Assembly (NCBI GenBank): GCA_038147155.1
Contig: JAYQTA010000004.1
Location: forward strand, 62,001 to 126,000
DNA length: 64,000 bases
Direction: 5' to 3'
Origin: Australimonas brisbanensis
GTDB lineage: Bacteria > Chloroflexota > Dehalococcoidia > Lucifugimonadales > Australimonadaceae
Shown here: positions 27,106 to 35,141 of the stretch, in pieces
How the letters are laid out: each line of letters starts with the position of its first letter
Numbering within the stretch: the stretch's first letter is position 1
The notes under the pieces: generated by a model
What the model saw: the letters and a program-made list of their open reading frames with translations, nothing else
Told to the model about the DNA's origin: nothing
Database searches by the model: none
Translations under genes and position numbers: made by a program

Positions 27106-28377
27106 ATGCTGAGTGTCGAGCAGAACGAGCGGCTGACCCGCGTGGGGCCGGGAACCCCGGGCGGTGAGTTGCTGCGGCGTTACTGGCACCCCATCGCCAC
27201 CGCCCAGGACATGAAGGAGAAGCCCACCAAGGCCATCACCATCCTGGGCGAGCATCTCACGCTGTTCAAGGACAAGCAGGGCCGCCTGGGGCTCATCGCC
27301 CAGCGCTGCCCCCACCGCAACGTGGATTTGCGCTACGGCTTCCCGGAGAACGAGGGCCTGCGCTGCCCCTACCACGGCTGGCTCTTCGACACCAGCGGAC
27401 AGTGCGTGGAGACGCCCGGCGAGTGGCAGCACGCGGCCACCTTCGCCGCCAAGGTTAAGATCAACTCCTACCCCGTGGAGGAGCTGGGTGGGCTGATCTT
27501 CGCCTACCTCGGCCCAGCCCCGGTGCCCCAACTGCCGCGCTGGCAGTTGTTCGTGGAGCCCAACGCCTACCGGATGATCGGCTCCTCCATCGTCAAGGCC
27601 AACTGGCTCCAGTGCCAGGAGAACTCCGTGGACACCGTCCATCTGGAGTGGGACCACGGCGCGTGGGGTCTATACGCCCTGGAGGAGAAGGGCATCACCG
27701 ACGAGCGCCGTTGGAAGGAGTTCCGCCGTGCCATGCGCCACCACCTGAAGGTGGACTACAAGCCCTACGAGCACGGCATCATGAAGTACCGGCTTCAGGA
27801 GGGCGACGACGAGAAGACCTCCTCCAACTGGAACCACGGCCACCCGCTCATCTTCCCCAACATGGTGAGCATCGGCCGGCGGGGCGAGCAGGAGTTCCAG
27901 ATCCGCGTGCCCCTGGACGATGAGACCACCTGGCACATCGTCTACCACATCTACACCCCCGGCGCCGACGTGGAGGTGCCGGTGCAGGACCCGGTGCCGG
28001 TGTTCGAGGTGCCCGTGGTGGAGCTGCCGGAGTGGATCCTCCAGCAGGACCTCATCGTCTGGGAGGCCCAGGACCCCATCACCGACCGGTCGGTGGAGAT
28101 GCTGGGCGAGACGGACAAGGGCCTCATCATGTACCGCAAGATGCTCGATGAGCAGATCAAGGTCGTCGAGGACGGCGGTGAGCCCCTGAACGTCTTCCGC
28201 GAGCCGCACCGCGTGCTCAAGGTGGAGATCGAGGACTACGGGGACATGTCCGACTACAAGCCGGGAGATGCCATCTACGGCAATACCGGCACCGTCTCCG
28301 GCCCCGTGATCTACGAGGTGGACGCGCTGCTCACCAAGGCGCGCGACGCGGCGCTGGCCCGCCGGGCTGGTAAGTAG
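27106..28377 (+). CDS. Rieske non-heme iron oxygenase, alpha subunit
   Basis: 423 aa, AGGAGG Shine-Dalgarno. The N-terminal Rieske domain binds [2Fe-2S] through CPHR and CPYHGW (about residues 67-92). The catalytic domain has the mononuclear iron site in NSVDTVHLEWDH (two His, with a later Asp expected). The length and RYWHPIA N-terminus fit the phenoxybenzoate/vanillate-type (group I) oxygenases that demethylate or hydroxylate aromatic ethers and acids. The separate Rieske ferredoxin at 30956-31279 could donate electrons; no reductase is nearby. Confidence 0.9.
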   Translation: MLSVEQNERLTRVGPGTPGGELLRRYWHPIATAQDMKEKPTKAITILGEHLTLFKDKQGRLGLIAQRCPHRNVDLRYGFPENEGLRCPYHGWLFDTSGQCVETPGEWQHAATFAAKVKINSYPVEELGGLIFAYLGPAPVPQLPRWQLFVEPNAYRMIGSSIVKANWLQCQENSVDTVHLEWDHGAWGLYALEEKGITDERRWKEFRRAMRHHLKVDYKPYEHGIMKYRLQEGDDEKTSSNWNHGHPLIFPNMVSIGRRGEQEFQIRVPLDDETTWHIVYHIYTPGADVEVPVQDPVPVFEVPVVELPEWILQQDLIVWEAQDPITDRSVEMLGETDKGLIMYRKMLDEQIKVVEDGGEPLNVFREPHRVLKVEIEDYGDMSDYKPGDAIYGNTGTVSGPVIYEVDALLTKARDAALARRAGK

Positions 28378-28392
28378 CCGCTGAGCACAGAA

Positions 28393-28436
28393 GAACGAGG
28401 GGGGCGCGGCCATCGGCCGCTCCCCCCTTCGCGTTC
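28393..28436. terminator. Hairpin between convergent Rieske and DsbA-like genes
   Basis: A long imperfect inverted repeat (gaacg...gggggg cg cggcc / ggccg ct cccccc...cgttc) lies midway between two convergent stops. It is suitable as a bidirectional terminator, although T-tracts are short. Confidence 0.6.
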
Positions 28437-28450
28437 CTCGTCCAAGGCCC

Positions 28451-29089
28451 CTAGAGCAGGCCCAGGGAGCGCCCGCCGCCCCCGCTTACCTGCTGGGCAA
28501 CGCGCCGGAAGATGGCGAGGGGCTGCGCGCCGGTGAAGCGCATCCCGCCGATGTCGAAGGCCGGGATGCCCTCGAAGCCCAGGTCCAAACCCTCCTGGAA
28601 CTCGCCCAACACCGCGTCCAGGTGGGCATCGCCCGCCAGCGCTCGCTCCACGGAGGCCCACTCGAGTCCCGTGCGATCCACCACCGAGCGCAGGTGCTCC
28701 GGCTGGCCGATGTCCAGCCCCTCCTCCCAGTACGCCGTGTAGAAGCCGTCGCGCAGCCGAGCGCCCAGGGCTGGGTCCACCAGCTTGGCGTGGTGGATCG
28801 CCTGGAGCACCTTCAGCGTGTTGGGGGTGCGCTTGGGGCGGCGCATGCGGGTGAGGCCGGCCGCGTCGGCAGCGCGGCGCACCGCGGGGGAGAGTTCGTC
28901 CGGCGTTTCGCCGGGGCGCAACGGGCGCTCCATGCCCTCCTCAGGGATGTCTGGACGCAGCAGGAACGCCTTGGAGGTCACCTCCAGGTCGAACTCCTCA
29001 CCCAGCGCTCTCAGCCTGGCCAGGCCGACGTAGCACCACGGTCAGATGGGGTCGCCCCAGATGGTGACGGGAATGGGTGCGTTGCTCAT
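28451..29089 (-). CDS. DsbA/FrnE-like thiol oxidoreductase, candidate selenoprotein (in-frame UGA)
   Basis: The ATG at 29087-29089 overlaps the phyH stop (ATGA). The frame reads SNAPIPVTIWGDPI, then TGA (29042-29044), then PWCYVGLARLRALGEEF and on without a break to 28451: 212 residues counting the UGA. DsbA/FrnE-type proteins have CPWC at exactly this place, so the UGA replaces the first redox Cys (U-P-W-C). The rest is normal: the helical insert with RPDIPEEG, and the cis-Pro loop GIPAFDIGG. A bSECIS-like hairpin follows the UGA. Read conventionally, the gene is split into a 15-residue stub and an N-terminally truncated protein. A sequencing error or nonsense mutation (TGC to TGA) is the alternative. 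No sel genes are in the window. Confidence 0.7.
29011..29044 (-). promoter_or_regulatory. Candidate bacterial SECIS element
   Basis: After the UGA (29042-29044) come 13 bases, a 7-bp stem (29028-29022 with 29017-29011, one G-U pair) and a GGCC apical loop (29021-29018). The loop starts 20 bases after the UGA and begins with G, as bSECIS elements do; the E. coli fdhF loop is GGUC at a similar distance. It lies wholly within the coding sequence. Confidence 0.5.
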
Positions 29090-30021
29090 GCCTTCGCTCC
29101 CGCCTCGGCCCGGAACGCCTCCAGCGCGGTGGTGTCCACCGTGATGCCCAGGGCCTCCAGCGGCTCGCGCAGCGCGGGCTCGTCGATGTGCGTGCGCTCC
29201 CAGTGGCTGGCGTAGGTGGGGTGGAGCGCCCGGTTGAGCCTGTACCCCGTGGTGTGGGGCGATGGTGTGGCGAAGTCGATAAACAGGATGTGCCGATCGC
29301 CGCTGGTGGGCTGCCAGCACCAGCGGGGCAGCGCGCGCTCCAGCCACGATTCCACCTTGGGCGGGAAGGCGACCCAGGGCGCGAAGCGCAGGCGCATGAA
29401 CCCACCGGAGTGATGCGCACCCAGGTTGAAGAGCACGATGTCGCCGGGCCGCGAGGGGATGCTCACCAGCCGGTTGACGAAGGGGATCGGGATGCCCCGC
29501 CAGCTGAGCCGGTGCCGTCCGCGCACCATGCGGATGAGGTGGCTCTTGTCAGGGAGGAACTTGCGGTGGCTCCCCCGGCGCACCTTGAGCCCACCGGAGT
29601 GGTGTGCATGGTCCTGCAGGTAGATGCCCATGCGGATTACCGGCCAGCCCACCAGCGCGGGATCCGAGAGGCTCTGCCCGGTGCGGGGGTTGGCGGCATC
29701 GCCCTTGCGGTCAACGTGCAGGTGCTTCACGTCACCAGGGTCACCCGCCTGCATCTGCGTCATGCCGAAGTAGCAGGCATCTTGACCCACCACCGTCCGC
29801 ACGATGGCGGCGATGCGCGGGTCATGGAGCAGCCAGGAGGTTTGGGGCGTGCTGAGCACGTCGCCCACCAGCCCGTTCCCCTCAGCGAGCGCAGCCTCGA
29901 TACCCTCGCGCAGACGCTCTATCTCTGCGGCGGTGAGCACACCGGGAATCACCAGGTAGCCATCCGTCTCCAACCGGCTGTGGTGCTCGGAGGTGGTGAG
30001 GGGTGCTGCGGTGGTTTGCAT
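29086..30021 (-). CDS. Phytanoyl-CoA dioxygenase (PhyH) family protein
   Basis: 311 aa. Fe(II)/2-oxoglutarate oxygenase of the PhyH family: the N-terminal DGYLVIPGVLTAAEIERLRE, the HxD iron motif in KHLHVDRKG, and a distal His in GAHHSGGF with a following Arg for 2-oxoglutarate. Members hydroxylate lipid or small-molecule substrates. The stop overlaps the start of the DsbA-like gene, so the two are co-transcribed. Substrate unknown. Confidence 0.87.
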   Translation of the reverse strand: MQTTAAPLTTSEHHSRLETDGYLVIPGVLTAAEIERLREGIEAALAEGNGLVGDVLSTPQTSWLLHDPRIAAIVRTVVGQDACYFGMTQMQAGDPGDVKHLHVDRKGDAANPRTGQSLSDPALVGWPVIRMGIYLQDHAHHSGGLKVRRGSHRKFLPDKSHLIRMVRGRHRLSWRGIPIPFVNRLVSIPSRPGDIVLFNLGAHHSGGFMRLRFAPWVAFPPKVESWLERALPRWCWQPTSGDRHILFIDFATPSPHTTGYRLNRALHPTYASHWERTHIDEPALREPLEALGITVDTTALEAFRAEAGAKA

Positions 30022-30072
30022 TGTGCAATCCTACACCTGTTGCCGCCCGCCCTGCGTTAAGATGGGCGCACC

Positions 30073-30882
30073 ATGACCACCCCCAACGCAGTCCCCGATG
30101 ACCACCTGCTGGTGCACCGCGATGGCCCTGTGGCCACCGTGGTACTCAACCGGCCCGCGCAGCGCAACGCCATCACCCAGGCCATGTGGGAGGCGTTGCC
30201 GGGAGTGCTGTCGCAGGTGGGCGCGGACCCCGCCGTGCGCGTGGTGCAGGTGACGGGCGCGGGCGAGCAGGCCTTCTCCGCGGGTGCCGACATCAAGGAG
30301 TTCGAGCGCACCCGCTCCACCCCGGAGCAGGCGCGGGCCTATCGGCACGCCGTGGAGGCTGCGGGCGAGGCGCTGGCCCACCTGCACCAGCCCACCGTTG
30401 CCGTGGTGCGGGGCTACTGCCTGGGCGGAGGCTTCGAGCTGGCGCTGCACGCCGACCTGCGCATCGCGGCTGAGGATGCATCGTTCGGTCTGCCCGCCGC
30501 CAAGCGGGGTCTGGCCGCCTCGCACCAGCACGCCGCGCGCCTGGTGGCCCTGGCGGGGTTGGGCGGTGCGTCCTACATCCTCCTCTCCGCGCGCACCATC
30601 GGTGCGGTTGAGGCGCTGCGGCTGGGGCTGGTGAACGCCGTGGTGCCCACCGCCGAGCTGGACGCCGCCGCGGCGAGCCTGGCGCGGGAGATGGCCGCCC
30701 TCTCCCCGGTCACGCACCGCATCCACAAGCAGGTGATGGTGGACATCCTGGCCCACGGCGGCCCCACGCAGGTGCCCGCGGACCGGCTGGACCTGCCCTC
30801 CATCGCCGAGTCGTCCGAGGACTTTCGAGAGGGCGTGCGCTCCTTCCTGGAGAAGCGCTCCCCACACTTCCCCGGCCGATAG
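30073..30882 (+). CDS. Enoyl-CoA hydratase/isomerase family protein
   Basis: 269 aa. Crotonase fold with oxyanion-hole segments AFSAGADIKEF and GYCLGGGFELALHADLRIA; the first catalytic Glu (GGGFE) is kept. The second, normally in FGxPE, is replaced: FGLPAAKRGL. Simple hydratase chemistry is therefore doubtful, and an isomerase, decarboxylase or hydrolase activity is possible. A TAAGAT element ends 9 bases before the ATG. Divergent from phyH. Confidence 0.85.
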   Translation: MTTPNAVPDDHLLVHRDGPVATVVLNRPAQRNAITQAMWEALPGVLSQVGADPAVRVVQVTGAGEQAFSAGADIKEFERTRSTPEQARAYRHAVEAAGEALAHLHQPTVAVVRGYCLGGGFELALHADLRIAAEDASFGLPAAKRGLAASHQHAARLVALAGLGGASYILLSARTIGAVEALRLGLVNAVVPTAELDAAAASLAREMAALSPVTHRIHKQVMVDILAHGGPTQVPADRLDLPSIAESSEDFREGVRSFLEKRSPHFPGR

Positions 30883-30918
30883 CGCGCCTGCAGGGTGCCC
30901 GGCGCGTGTTCACGCCGC

Positions 30919-30924
30919 TAGAAT
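30919..30924 (+). promoter_or_regulatory. Putative -10 of the Rieske ferredoxin gene
   Basis: TAGAAT in the 73-bp gap after the crotonase gene. It supports the downstream start at ATG 30956 over an ATG at 30923 that would overlap the element. Confidence 0.4.
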
Positions 30925-30955
30925 GGCCTCACCAATAACCCCTGAGGCAGTGTCC

Positions 30956-31279
30956 ATGCTCACCGATTTCGTGAAGGTCGCCACCGTCGGCGACGTGCCG
31001 GAGAACGGCATGATCGGCGTCAAGGCGGGCGCAGACGACATCCTCCTGGCCCGTATCGGCGAGGAGTACTTCGCCTTGGACGGCTGGTGCTCCCACGCCG
31101 CGGGCCTCCTGTGCGAGGGCTATCTGCACCCGGAGACTTGCGAGGTGGAGTGCCCGATCCACGAGGGCATGTTCAACCTCAAGAACGGTGGCGTCACCAA
31201 CCCTCCGGCGGAGGAGGACGTCACCGCCTATGCCGTGCGGGTGGAGGGTGGCGACATCCTTGTCGGCCCCCGCGCCTAG
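30956..31279 (+). CDS. Rieske [2Fe-2S] ferredoxin
   Basis: 107 aa from ATG 30956 (GAGG upstream). A single Rieske domain: C-x-H in DGWCSHAAG and C-x-x-H in CPIHEG, separated by 18 residues. Such small ferredoxins feed electrons to Rieske oxygenases like the one at 27106-28377. The next gene starts inside its 3' end, suggesting coupled translation. Confidence 0.9.
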   Translation: MLTDFVKVATVGDVPENGMIGVKAGADDILLARIGEEYFALDGWCSHAAGLLCEGYLHPETCEVECPIHEGMFNLKNGGVTNPPAEEDVTAYAVRVEGGDILVGPRA

Positions 31280-32099
31280 GCCCACCGGCTTCCCGCACGA
31301 CTACGTCCGCTGGACCGACGGCCCCCCGGCCGCTGAGCGCCCCCCCGTGGTGCTGGTGGGGGAGATCCTTGCGGGGGGTGCGGCGTGGCGTCAGCATGCC
31401 GGGGCCCTGGCCCCGCGCTGGCGCGTGGGCACCGTGACCCCGGTGGTGACGGCGCTGGCCGGGGAGGGGCACCGCCCCCCGGAGGGCTGGCGCATCCCCG
31501 ATGAGGCCGCGAGCCTGCTGCGCCTGCTGGACGCCGAGGGTATCGCTCAGGCCCACCTGGGCGGCTGGTCGCTGGGCGGCACCGTGGCGCTGGAGCTGGC
31601 CATGGCCCACCCGGGCCGGGTGCGCTCGCTGCTGCTGGTGGAGGCGCAGGCGTGGTGGCTCTACGCGGGCAAGCCCGACCGTCCGGCCTGGTATGACCAG
31701 ATGCGCGAACGCTTCTCCGGGTTCCACGTGGAACGGGTGGAAGAGGAGCACGTCGCCCGCTTCCTCCACCACGTGGGCGCGGTGCCGGAGCATGAGGACC
31801 CGCGCGAGAGCCGGGGTTGGCGCCTGGCCAATGCCAACCGCAACGCACTGCCCTTCTCCTGGTGGGTCATCACGCACACCGGGGATCCGGCGCGCCTGGA
31901 CCGGCTCACCATGCCGGTGCTGGTGGTGCATGGCGATGCCACAACGCCGTACGATACCGCCATGAGCGCCGAACTGGCCCGGCGCATCACCGGCGCCCAG
32001 CGGCTGGTGCTGGAGGGGATGCACACGAGCCACATAGCCAGTTTCGATGCGTTCATGGCGGCCTACGTCCCGTTCATCACCGGAGCCGAGACGCTCTGA
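31230..32099 (+). CDS. Alpha/beta-hydrolase fold protein
   Basis: About 289 aa. The start is uncertain: ATG 31230 has GGAGGAGG upstream and overlaps the ferredoxin gene, whereas TTG 31260 gives a protein starting closer to the conserved region. The nucleophile elbow is GGWSLGG, an acid residue lies in VVHGDATTPYD, and a late His in GMHTSHIAS completes the triad. Esterase, C-C hydrolase or haloperoxidase-like function; substrate unknown. It is followed by a cupin 17 bases later. Confidence 0.82.
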   Translation: MPCGWRVATSLSAPAPRPTGFPHDYVRWTDGPPAAERPPVVLVGEILAGGAAWRQHAGALAPRWRVGTVTPVVTALAGEGHRPPEGWRIPDEAASLLRLLDAEGIAQAHLGGWSLGGTVALELAMAHPGRVRSLLLVEAQAWWLYAGKPDRPAWYDQMRERFSGFHVERVEEEHVARFLHHVGAVPEHEDPRESRGWRLANANRNALPFSWWVITHTGDPARLDRLTMPVLVVHGDATTPYDTAMSAELARRITGAQRLVLEGMHTSHIASFDAFMAAYVPFITGAETL

Positions 32100-32116
32100 G
32101 GAGCAAGGAGAACGAC

Positions 32117-32494
32117 ATGGCTGACGGACCGAAGAAGGTGCGAGTGCTCAAGGCCGGCCCCAATACGCCGCAGACCTCCGGCATGCGCCGTGAGCAGCTG
32201 GCGGGCGGGCCGGACCACTGGGTGGGCTTCATCCACACCGACCCCCACACCACGGGTGGCTGGCACCACCACGGTGAGTACGACTCCTACCTGTACGTGG
32301 CCTCAGGGGCCATCCGGGTGGAGTTCGGGAAGGGCGGCGCCGAGGCGTGCGAGGCAGGGGTGGGCGAGGTGGTGCACGTGCCCCAGCACCGTATCCACCG
32401 TGAGTTGAACACCAGCGGCGAGGAACAGGTGCTCTTCGGCGCGCGCGTGGGCCATGGCGAGTTCATGTTGAACGTGGACGGCCCGGAGTCGTAG
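32117..32494 (+). CDS. Cupin-domain protein
   Basis: 125 aa, AAGGAG Shine-Dalgarno. A single cupin barrel with metal ligands in GGWHHHGEYDSYLYV (His, His, Glu) and a later His in VPQHRIHRE. It could be a small dioxygenase, isomerase or sensor. It ends the four-gene plus-strand run from 30073, suggesting a role in the same catabolic route. Confidence 0.85.
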   Translation: MADGPKKVRVLKAGPNTPQTSGMRREQLAGGPDHWVGFIHTDPHTTGGWHHHGEYDSYLYVASGAIRVEFGKGGAEACEAGVGEVVHVPQHRIHRELNTSGEEQVLFGARVGHGEFMLNVDGPES

Positions 32495-32537
32495 GCCCGC
32501 AGGCCCTGCGACTCCGATACAACCCTAGGGGTGTGCA

Positions 32538-32620
32538 GAGGGGAGTGGAACTCCCCTCGCCGGGGGTAGAGGCGGAGCCTCGCAGGGGGTCTCCCCCTGC
32601 CGTTGAGCCCGCGTAGCGGG
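32538..32620. repeat. Array of four consecutive 3-base-loop hairpins
   Basis: Four perfect inverted repeats in 83 bp: 32538-32558 (9-bp stem, loop gga), 32569-32581 (5 bp, gga), 32582-32600 (8 bp, tct) and 32608-32620 (5 bp, gta). They occupy most of the convergent cupin-menA gap. The third matches the hairpin at 60-76. This resembles a REP/BIME cluster; it may terminate or protect both mRNAs. Confidence 0.7.
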
Positions 32621-32627
32621 CGGGGCC

Positions 32628-33545
32628 CTAATCCAGCGCCGCCGCCAGCGCCAGTCCCGCAGCGAGGGCCACACCCGTCCAGCCGTGGAGCTTGGCCGAG
32701 CGCACCATGAGCCGGTTCATGGCGGGCCGCTCGTGCGCGCGCCACAGTTTGCGCACCGCGTCCACCGCCCAGGGCAGAGGGGCCAGGCCCACCAGCGACC
32801 AGCCGGGAAGCACCCCGGCGGCGGGCAGGGCGGCGATGACGAGATACGCCCCCAGCACCAGCCCGGCATACACCCACAGGCTGGCCCGGTAGCCGATCCA
32901 CCCCGGCACGCTGCGCTTGCCCACCTGGGCGTCCTCGCTCATATCGCGCATGTCGTTCAGGTGCAATATCGCCGTCACGATCAGCGCCACGGGCAGCGAG
33001 GCCAGCAGGCCCGCCAGGGTGAGCTGGGGTACCTGCACGAAATAGGCGGCCATCACCATCAGCGGGCCCATGAACACGAACACCACCGGCGCTCCCAGTC
33101 CCAGGGTGCCCAGGGGTTTCGGGCCACCCGCGTACAGGTAGGCCACCGCCACCGAGGCGGCGCCCACCGCGAGGATGGGCCACCCCACGGAGGCCACGAT
33201 GACCAGGCCCGCCGCCGCCCCGTAGCCGAACGCCGCCAGCAGTCCCACCAGTACCGCGCGTTCGGACAGTACGCCCCGCTGGATCACCTTGTGCGGGGCC
33301 AGCAGCTTGCCTGCACCGCCGTGACGGCGGTGGTCGGCGTACTCGTCGGTGAGGTTGGTGCCGATCTGGATGGCGACCGACCCGGTGAGGGCCAGGGCGA
33401 ACAGCGCCCAACGGGTCGGCCCATCCAGCGCCGCCAACGCCGTACCCACCAGCACAGGTGCGACGGAGGCGCTCAGCGAGAACGGGCGCACCGCCCAGAA
33501 CCAGGAGGTGAGCACCGGCGGGCGGGCCGCGCCGTTGGCCTGCAT
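32628..33545 (-). CDS. menA: 1,4-dihydroxy-2-naphthoate polyprenyltransferase (MenA-type UbiA)
   Basis: 305 aa from ATG 33545 (GGAGG 5 bases upstream). The UbiA fold has about eight or nine membrane helices and two Asp-rich Mg-prenyl-PP sites: NLTDEYADH near residue 64, and LNDMRDMSED in the middle. QIGTNLTDEYAD and the closing GKRSVPGWIG are MenA-like. It makes demethylmenaquinone. The polyprenyl synthase at 63313 may supply the side chain. Confidence 0.85.
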   Translation of the reverse strand: MQANGAARPPVLTSWFWAVRPFSLSASVAPVLVGTALAALDGPTRWALFALALTGSVAIQIGTNLTDEYADHRRHGGAGKLLAPHKVIQRGVLSERAVLVGLLAAFGYGAAAGLVIVASVGWPILAVGAASVAVAYLYAGGPKPLGTLGLGAPVVFVFMGPLMVMAAYFVQVPQLTLAGLLASLPVALIVTAILHLNDMRDMSEDAQVGKRSVPGWIGYRASLWVYAGLVLGAYLVIAALPAAGVLPGWSLVGLAPLPWAVDAVRKLWRAHERPAMNRLMVRSAKLHGWTGVALAAGLALAAALD

Positions 33546-33564
33546 CGCGTCCTCCACTGGTCCG

Positions 33565-34308
33565 CTAGCCCAGGTGCTGGTGGAAGAAGGCCACCGTCTT
33601 GGCCCACGCGTCGGCCGCGGCCTCGGGCCGGTGGCTCTCGCGCTCATCGCACATGAACCCGTGACCTGCGCCGTCGTACCGGTTGAAGGCGTGCTGCACA
33701 CCTGCCGCGGTCATGGCCGCATCCAATGTGTCCACGTCGGCGGGGGCGGGATTCTGGTCCTCGTTGCCGAAGAAACCGATAATGGGGCACTTGATGCGGT
33801 GGACGTCGTCTGCCGCCGCGTTCCAGCCGGGAGCCGTCTCCGCCGTCACGGCCATCATGCCGCCACCGTAGAAGATCGCCGCGGCGCTGATGCCGGGGAC
33901 GTGCTCGGCGCCCATGAGGGAGACGCGCCCGCCCAGGCAGAAGCCCACGATGCCGATGGGACCGCTCACCCGTGGGTCGGACCGCAGCTGGGCGAGGGTG
34001 GCCTCCAGGTCCGTGATGATGGCGTTCTCGTCGAAGCCCTTTCGCAGCTCGGCCCGGCGGGCGGCCAGCTGGTCGTAGGCCGCGTGGTTCAGGCGGCCCG
34101 AGCGGTGGTAGAGGTCAGGCGCGGCCGTCACGAATCCCTCGGCGGCCAGGCGTGCGCCGATGCCCCGGATGTTGGGGTTGAGGCCGAAGGCCTCCATGAT
34201 GACGATGACCGCCGGGTGCTTGCCCTCCCCCTCGGGGTGGTGCACCGAGACGGCCATGGGGCCCCCGCCGGTGGTGGCGACGTCGATCAGCTGCTCGGTC
34301 AGCGCCAT
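33565..34308 (-). CDS. Dienelactone hydrolase family protein (copy 1)
   Basis: 247 aa, AGGAG Shine-Dalgarno. Alpha/beta hydrolase of the DLH family with cysteine nucleophile in GFCLGGR (about residue 122), Asp region FGNEDQNPAP and His in GAGHGF. These hydrolyse dienelactones in chlorocatechol degradation or act on other cyclic esters. Followed by menA after 19 bp and preceded by a same-length paralogue 22 bp upstream. Confidence 0.9.
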   Translation of the reverse strand: MALTEQLIDVATTGGGPMAVSVHHPEGEGKHPAVIVIMEAFGLNPNIRGIGARLAAEGFVTAAPDLYHRSGRLNHAAYDQLAARRAELRKGFDENAIITDLEATLAQLRSDPRVSGPIGIVGFCLGGRVSLMGAEHVPGISAAAIFYGGGMMAVTAETAPGWNAAADDVHRIKCPIIGFFGNEDQNPAPADVDTLDAAMTAAGVQHAFNRYDGAGHGFMCDERESHRPEAAADAWAKTVAFFHQHLG

Positions 34309-34330
34309 GGAGGTACTCCTGTTCGTGGGG

Positions 34331-35074
34331 CTAGGAAGCCTTGAGGTGGGTGTTGAAGAACGCCAGGGCAGAGGCCCAGGCCTGCTTTGACCGGGTGGCG
34401 TGGTAGGCGGGCGAGGCCTCCTGGAAGAAGCCGTGGTCGGCGTCGGCGTACACCTCTGCCTCCCAGGGAGCCTTGGCCTCCTGGAGCATCTGCATGATGG
34501 CCGTGGCCTCGGGCAGCGGGGTGTGGTAGTCCAGCGCCGGGAAGTACATGCGCAGTGCGCAGGTGATGTCCCCAGCCTTCTCGATGGGCGGGCGCCCGCC
34601 AGCCTCCTGGGGGTCCTCCTCGCGCAGCCGGGTGGCGTACATCGGCGCCGATGCGGTGAGCCCGCGCACCGAGGTCGCCGCCAGGAACGAGACGCGCCCA
34701 CCCAGGCAGAAGCCGGTGATACCCACCCGGCCCGTGGCCCCCGGCAGGGCGTTCAGGTGGTCCAGCGCCGCCTGCGCGTCGGAGACCAGCGTCCTGTTGG
34801 TCATGCCGTCGCGCATGGGCATGGTCAGATTTCGCGGGGCACCGTGCACGTGGTGCAGCAGCCGTCCTGCACGGTGATAGAAGTCGGGGGCAGCGGCGAT
34901 GTAGCCAGCCTCGGCGTAGCGGCGGGTGATATCACGGATGTTCTCGTCCAGCCCCAGCGCATCGTGCGCCACGATGATGGCGGGACGCGCGGCCCCGTCA
35001 TCTAGCTGGTAGACCACCACGGCCATGGGCCCATCGGGCGTGGCGACGTCAACGACCTCTTCACGGATGCTCAC
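34331..35074 (-). CDS. Dienelactone hydrolase family protein (copy 2)
   Basis: 247 aa, GTG start with AGGAG. Same fold and GFCLGGR nucleophile; His in DADHGFF. It keeps FYHRAGR and HDALGLDENIRDI blocks that parallel LYHRSGR and MEAFGLNPNIRGI of copy 1, so the pair arose by tandem duplication with strong divergence. In the acid-residue region copy 2 has ALDYHTPLPEA instead of GNEDQNPAP, suggesting different substrates. Confidence 0.88.
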   Translation of the reverse strand: MSIREEVVDVATPDGPMAVVVYQLDDGAARPAIIVAHDALGLDENIRDITRRYAEAGYIAAAPDFYHRAGRLLHHVHGAPRNLTMPMRDGMTNRTLVSDAQAALDHLNALPGATGRVGITGFCLGGRVSFLAATSVRGLTASAPMYATRLREEDPQEAGGRPPIEKAGDITCALRMYFPALDYHTPLPEATAIMQMLQEAKAPWEAEVYADADHGFFQEASPAYHATRSKQAWASALAFFNTHLKAS

Positions 35075-35141
35075 AGGCTCTGCTCCTGCGGGTGGAACCG
35101 CGCCGGGATTCTGCCACACCCGCGCGCCAGCGCAACCCCCG

